NCBI GenBank assembly: GCA_025931335.1
Contig: JAICNG010000026.1
Location: 1-42,199 of the forward strand
Reading direction: 5' to 3'
DNA length: 42,199 nt
Source of the DNA: Gemmatimonadaceae bacterium
GTDB taxonomy: Bacteria > Gemmatimonadota > Gemmatimonadetes > Gemmatimonadales > Gemmatimonadaceae
Part shown: in pieces, positions 39,606 through 42,199 of the stretch
How positions within the stretch are numbered: position 1 is the first letter of the stretch
Layout of the letters: each line of letters opens with the position of its first letter
Notes under the pieces: generated by a model
Databases searched by the model: none
Seen by the model: only the letters and a program-made list of their open reading frames with translations
Told to the model about the DNA's origin: nothing
Position numbers and translations under genes: made by a program

Positions 39606-42199
39606 CTAGGGCGCCCCCGCGCCTCGCTCGAAGGCGGCCGTGAAGAGCACGAACAGGTTCTGCCCTTCCTTGGCGGTCGCGTTGCGGAAGACGAAGTACA
39701 CGTCGCGCATTCCCGACGTGGGAGTGAGGGCTGCGCGGAGTCGCGAGGGCGCCACCATCGCGGCCTGTGGCTGAATGGCCTCGGTCTCCCCTACCAATGT
39801 GCCGGTCGCCGAGTCCAGTCGAACCTCGACCTTGCCTCCCGCGCTGTTGACGTTAGGCACGGGGGCTACGGCCGAGAAGACGATCGAGGACACGCCCGTC
39901 AGGTCGAGCTGCTTGAACCCGACGAAGGCGCCGGATCGTTTTCCGATTGTGACCTCGACCGGCACTTCCGGTCCGCTATACTTGTCGATCCCGTCCGACA
40001 CCTCACCGCTCGCCACCACGACGACCGGTGCGCGCAGTACCACCGCCTCCTCCGCGGAGGCGCTGCGCATCCCGTTCGCTCCTCGATCGGTGTACGTGGC
40101 GTGCAGTACGACGACGCCCTCTGTCGCGCTGTCCGTCCCAGCGGCCGGCACGTACGCGCCGCGAACGGGGAGCGAGGGCCTGCGCGGCTGGCCCAGGCTG
40201 AGGATGTACGCGACCATCGCCGATGCTTGCGCCTCGGTGAGCTGCGGGTGCGCCGGCATCATCACCTGGCCCCACACACCCGACCCGCCGGCTCGGATCT
40301 TTGTGACGAGGCGCGCCCTCGCGCGGGTGTCGCCCCGATACCGGCGCGCGACGGCGGTGTACGCAGGTCCCACGGATGTCCTGTTGACCTGATGGCACGA
40401 GAGACAATCGCCGCCCTCGACGAGCCTCCTGCCCACCTCGTGCGACGCCGGCACGGCCGTCGATCGCGCTCCCGCTTCGACTCGCGCGGCCCCGAGCCCC
40501 TCCTTGCGGTACTCCGCTCTCACGACGACACGGCTCGCCGGAATCCGCCGGGTCTCGAGCGAGCCATCCTCGCGGTCGGTCACGCGCACGGCGTAGCGGA
40601 TGGGAACACGGGGAAAGAAGAACGTTGTGTTGCTTCCGAGCAGATCGATGTCGACGGTCGGCGGCTCGTTACCGGCGGCGATTTCCACCTTCGCCGAATC
40701 GCGCGCGCCGAGCGAGTCGGTGACGACGAGGGACGCCGTGTAGACGCCCGGCCTGGCGAAGGTGAACGTCGGATTCGCCTCGTTGAGCGTGCTGACAGCG
40801 GTCCCGTTCGTGCGCGTGATGCGCCACTCGTATTGCAGCGCGTCGTCGTCGAGATCGGTGGTGCCCGCGGACGAGAGCGCGACCGTCAGGGGCGTCGCAC
40901 CAGCTGACTTGTCGACGCCGACCGCGACGAGCGGCTTCCGATTCCCGGCCGTGTACTCGATGCGGACGAGGCGCGCGTCGTCGTTGCCCTGGAACCACGC
41001 GGTGCCGTACTCGAGGACGTACAGATCGCCGTTCGGCCCGAACTCCATGTCCATCGGATTGCTGAACTTGTGGCTCGCCATGAAGCGCTCCATGGAGACG
41101 AAATTCCCCTGCTCGTCCATGGTGACGGCCATGATCCACCCACGCATCCATTCGTAGATGAAGAGCTTGCGATCGTAGTACGCCGGAAAGGGCCGCGCCG
41201 CGCTTCCGAAGTCGTCACGGTAGAAGACGGGGCCGGCCATGGCCGTCCGACCGCCACTGCCGACGAGCGGGAACTCCGCCGATGGGCCATACGGGTACCA
41301 GATGAATGCCCTCTCCGCCGGCGGCAGCTCGGTGCGCCCCGTGTTGTTAGGCGACGCGTTGATGGGGCGCGCTGGATCGAATTGCGGCCCGGCTGTCATC
41401 GTCGCGAAGTCGACGTCGAAATACGCCTTGTTGTCGGCCACGAAATGCGGCCACCCGAAGTTCCCCGCCCGGCGCGCCTGCCCGATCTCGTCATGCCCGG
41501 CCGGACCACGCCCGGCGGAATCAGCGGCCGCGTCGGGGCCGACGTCGCCCCAATACAGAAACCCGGTCCGCTTGTCGACCGCGATGCGGTACGGGTTTCT
41601 GTGACCCATGGTATAGATCTCCGGCCGGGTCTGCGGTGTCCCGGGCGGAAAGAGGTTGCCCTCCGGGATCGTGTACGTGCCGTCAGGCTCCGGATGAATG
41701 CGAAGGATCTTTCCGCGAAGGTCGTTCGTGTTCGCCGATGACTTCTGCGCGTCCCAGGGGGAGCGGCCAGGTCGCTCGTCGATGGGAGCGTAGCCGGTGC
41801 CGAAGGGGTTGGTGTTGTCGCCCGTGGAAAGGTAGAGGTTGCCCTGGCGGTCGAACGCGATCGATCCGCCGGTGTGGCAGCACTGGTCGCGTTGAACGGG
41901 CACCTCGAGCAGGATCACACCCGATGCGAGGTCGAGCGAATCGCCTTTCATCGTGTACCGGGCGAGCACGTTCTTCGGGTCCGGTCCCACAGGCGAATAA
42001 TAGAGGTAGATCCATCCGTTGCTCGCGAAGTTTGGATCGGCCGCGAGTCCGAGGAGTCCATCCTCGCCCTGGTCTCCGCTCGTGTACTGGTTGGTGACGG
42101 GGATCGTCGCGAGCTTCGTGGACCGGCCGGTCGCCGGGCGATAGAGGTTGACCGCGCCCCGCCGCTCGATGAACAGCACGCGCTCGTCAGGCAGCACCG
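39606..42199 (-). CDS. PQQ-dependent sugar dehydrogenase/PKD/cytochrome c/CBM fusion, 5' end outside window
   Basis: At least 863 residues; the start lies beyond the window edge. Residues about 1-425 form a glucose/sorbosone dehydrogenase-type propeller: GEDGLLGLAADPNF, the CCHTGGSIAFD segment, YTMGHRNPYRIAVD, and the WMRGWIMAV region. Next is a PKD-like domain (about 430-515), then a beta-linker. A class I cytochrome c follows with heme site CLSCH, the VGPAYTAVA signature, and Met ligand in MMPAHP (about 590-675). The C-terminal part (about 715-855) is a carbohydrate-binding, family 6-like beta-sandwich. This is a self-contained enzyme that oxidises a sugar and passes the electrons to its own heme. 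The family is common in Bacteroidota and related phyla. Confidence 0.92.
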   Translation of the reverse strand, partial: VLPDERVLFIERRGAVNLYRPATGRSTKLATIPVTNQYTSGDQGEDGLLGLAADPNFASNGWIYLYYSPVGPDPKNVLARYTMKGDSLDLASGVILLEVPVQRDQCCHTGGSIAFDRQGNLYLSTGDNTNPFGTGYAPIDERPGRSPWDAQKSSANTNDLRGKILRIHPEPDGTYTIPEGNLFPPGTPQTRPEIYTMGHRNPYRIAVDKRTGFLYWGDVGPDAAADSAGRGPAGHDEIGQARRAGNFGWPHFVADNKAYFDVDFATMTAGPQFDPARPINASPNNTGRTELPPAERAFIWYPYGPSAEFPLVGSGGRTAMAGPVFYRDDFGSAARPFPAYYDRKLFIYEWMRGWIMAVTMDEQGNFVSMERFMASHKFSNPMDMEFGPNGDLYVLEYGTAWFQGNDDARLVRIEYTAGNRKPLVAVGVDKSAGATPLTVALSSAGTTDLDDDALQYEWRITRTNGTAVSTLNEANPTFTFARPGVYTASLVVTDSLGARDSAKVEIAAGNEPPTVDIDLLGSNTTFFFPRVPIRYAVRVTDREDGSLETRRIPASRVVVRAEYRKEGLGAARVEAGARSTAVPASHEVGRRLVEGGDCLSCHQVNRTSVGPAYTAVARRYRGDTRARARLVTKIRAGGSGVWGQVMMPAHPQLTEAQASAMVAYILSLGQPRRPSLPVRGAYVPAAGTDSATEGVVVLHATYTDRGANGMRSASAEEAVVLRAPVVVVASGEVSDGIDKYSGPEVPVEVTIGKRSGAFVGFKQLDLTGVSSIVFSAVAPVPNVNSAGGKVEVRLDSATGTLVGETEAIQPQAAMVAPSRLRAALTPTSGMRDVYFVFRNATAKEGQNLFVLFTAAFERGAGAP

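Noticed and set aside
1..42199. tRNA, rRNA, CRISPR array, riboswitch or prophage genes
   Set aside because: None of the gaps shows a cloverleaf, conserved rRNA sequence, regularly spaced direct repeats, a known riboswitch core or phage genes; the short tandem words do not have spacer-repeat order.

Overview
This is a G+C-rich, densely coded bacterial window (about 38 protein genes, no rRNA, tRNA or CRISPR seen). The gene content fits a heterotrophic member of the Gemmatimonadota or a similar phylum. Reasons are the many single-domain lipoproteins with an A-C lipobox, an S9 peptidase beside a DUF2911 protein, zinc-ribbon/PEGA Ser/Thr kinases, M14 peptidases, a two-subunit 2-oxoacid:ferredoxin oxidoreductase with a GltD-like flavoprotein, and PQQ enzymes. 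The phylum call is inference from content; no marker gene is present.

Layout. 0.2-3.7 kb: secreted S9 peptidase and, convergent, a DUF2911 lipid/periplasm-type protein. 3.7-4.1 kb: a 379-base non-coding element with 29-base inverted ends. 4.1-9.8 kb (minus strand): PPK2, GltD-like iron-sulfur flavoprotein, KorA and KorB as one operon, with ATGA overlaps and repeat-derived protein tails. 10.0-15.9 kb: lipoproteins around a four-gene minus-strand locus (radical SAM/SPASM, HprK-like kinase, 78-residue peptide with a lasso-type leader motif, beta-propeller lipoprotein). A second lipoprotein and an orphan molybdate/tungstate-type binding protein follow. 16.0-18.6 kb: ArsR-SRPBCC pair with a visible operator, META, DUF4230 and helix-hairpin-helix proteins. 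18.7-22.1 kb: YcbB-type L,D-transpeptidase, a phosphofructokinase with PPi-type active-site residues, and a small basic protein. 22.1-27.7 kb: cytochrome P450, Tat-type intradiol dioxygenase, Ser/Thr kinase, M14 peptidase, unknown. 27.7-30.5 kb: tandem-ACT protein, PQQ alcohol dehydrogenase of lanthanide type, cytochrome c. 30.75-34.7 kb: four poorly recognisable envelope genes. 34.65-42.2 kb: aldo/keto reductase, metallophosphoesterase, DUF4382, alpha/beta hydrolase, VOC protein, and the 3' part of a PQQ sugar dehydrogenase/PKD/cytochrome c/CBM fusion.

Two things stand out. First, 10966-14102 looks like a peptide-modification (RiPP-like) locus. The peptide carries the W/YxxPxLxxx(G/A)x5T leader spacing known from lasso precursors, but no lasso protease, cyclase or PqqD-like protein is next to it; a radical SAM/SPASM enzyme and an HprK-like kinase are there instead. 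Second, most non-coding gaps hold short 'word' repeats arranged as hairpins (words such as GGATTGC, TGACCCC/TGACGTC, CGAATGACC, GCGCTGGA, CTCGAGCAC). They sit flush against stop codons, and in the Kor operon they have become the C-terminal codons of two proteins without breaking the ATGA start-stop overlaps.
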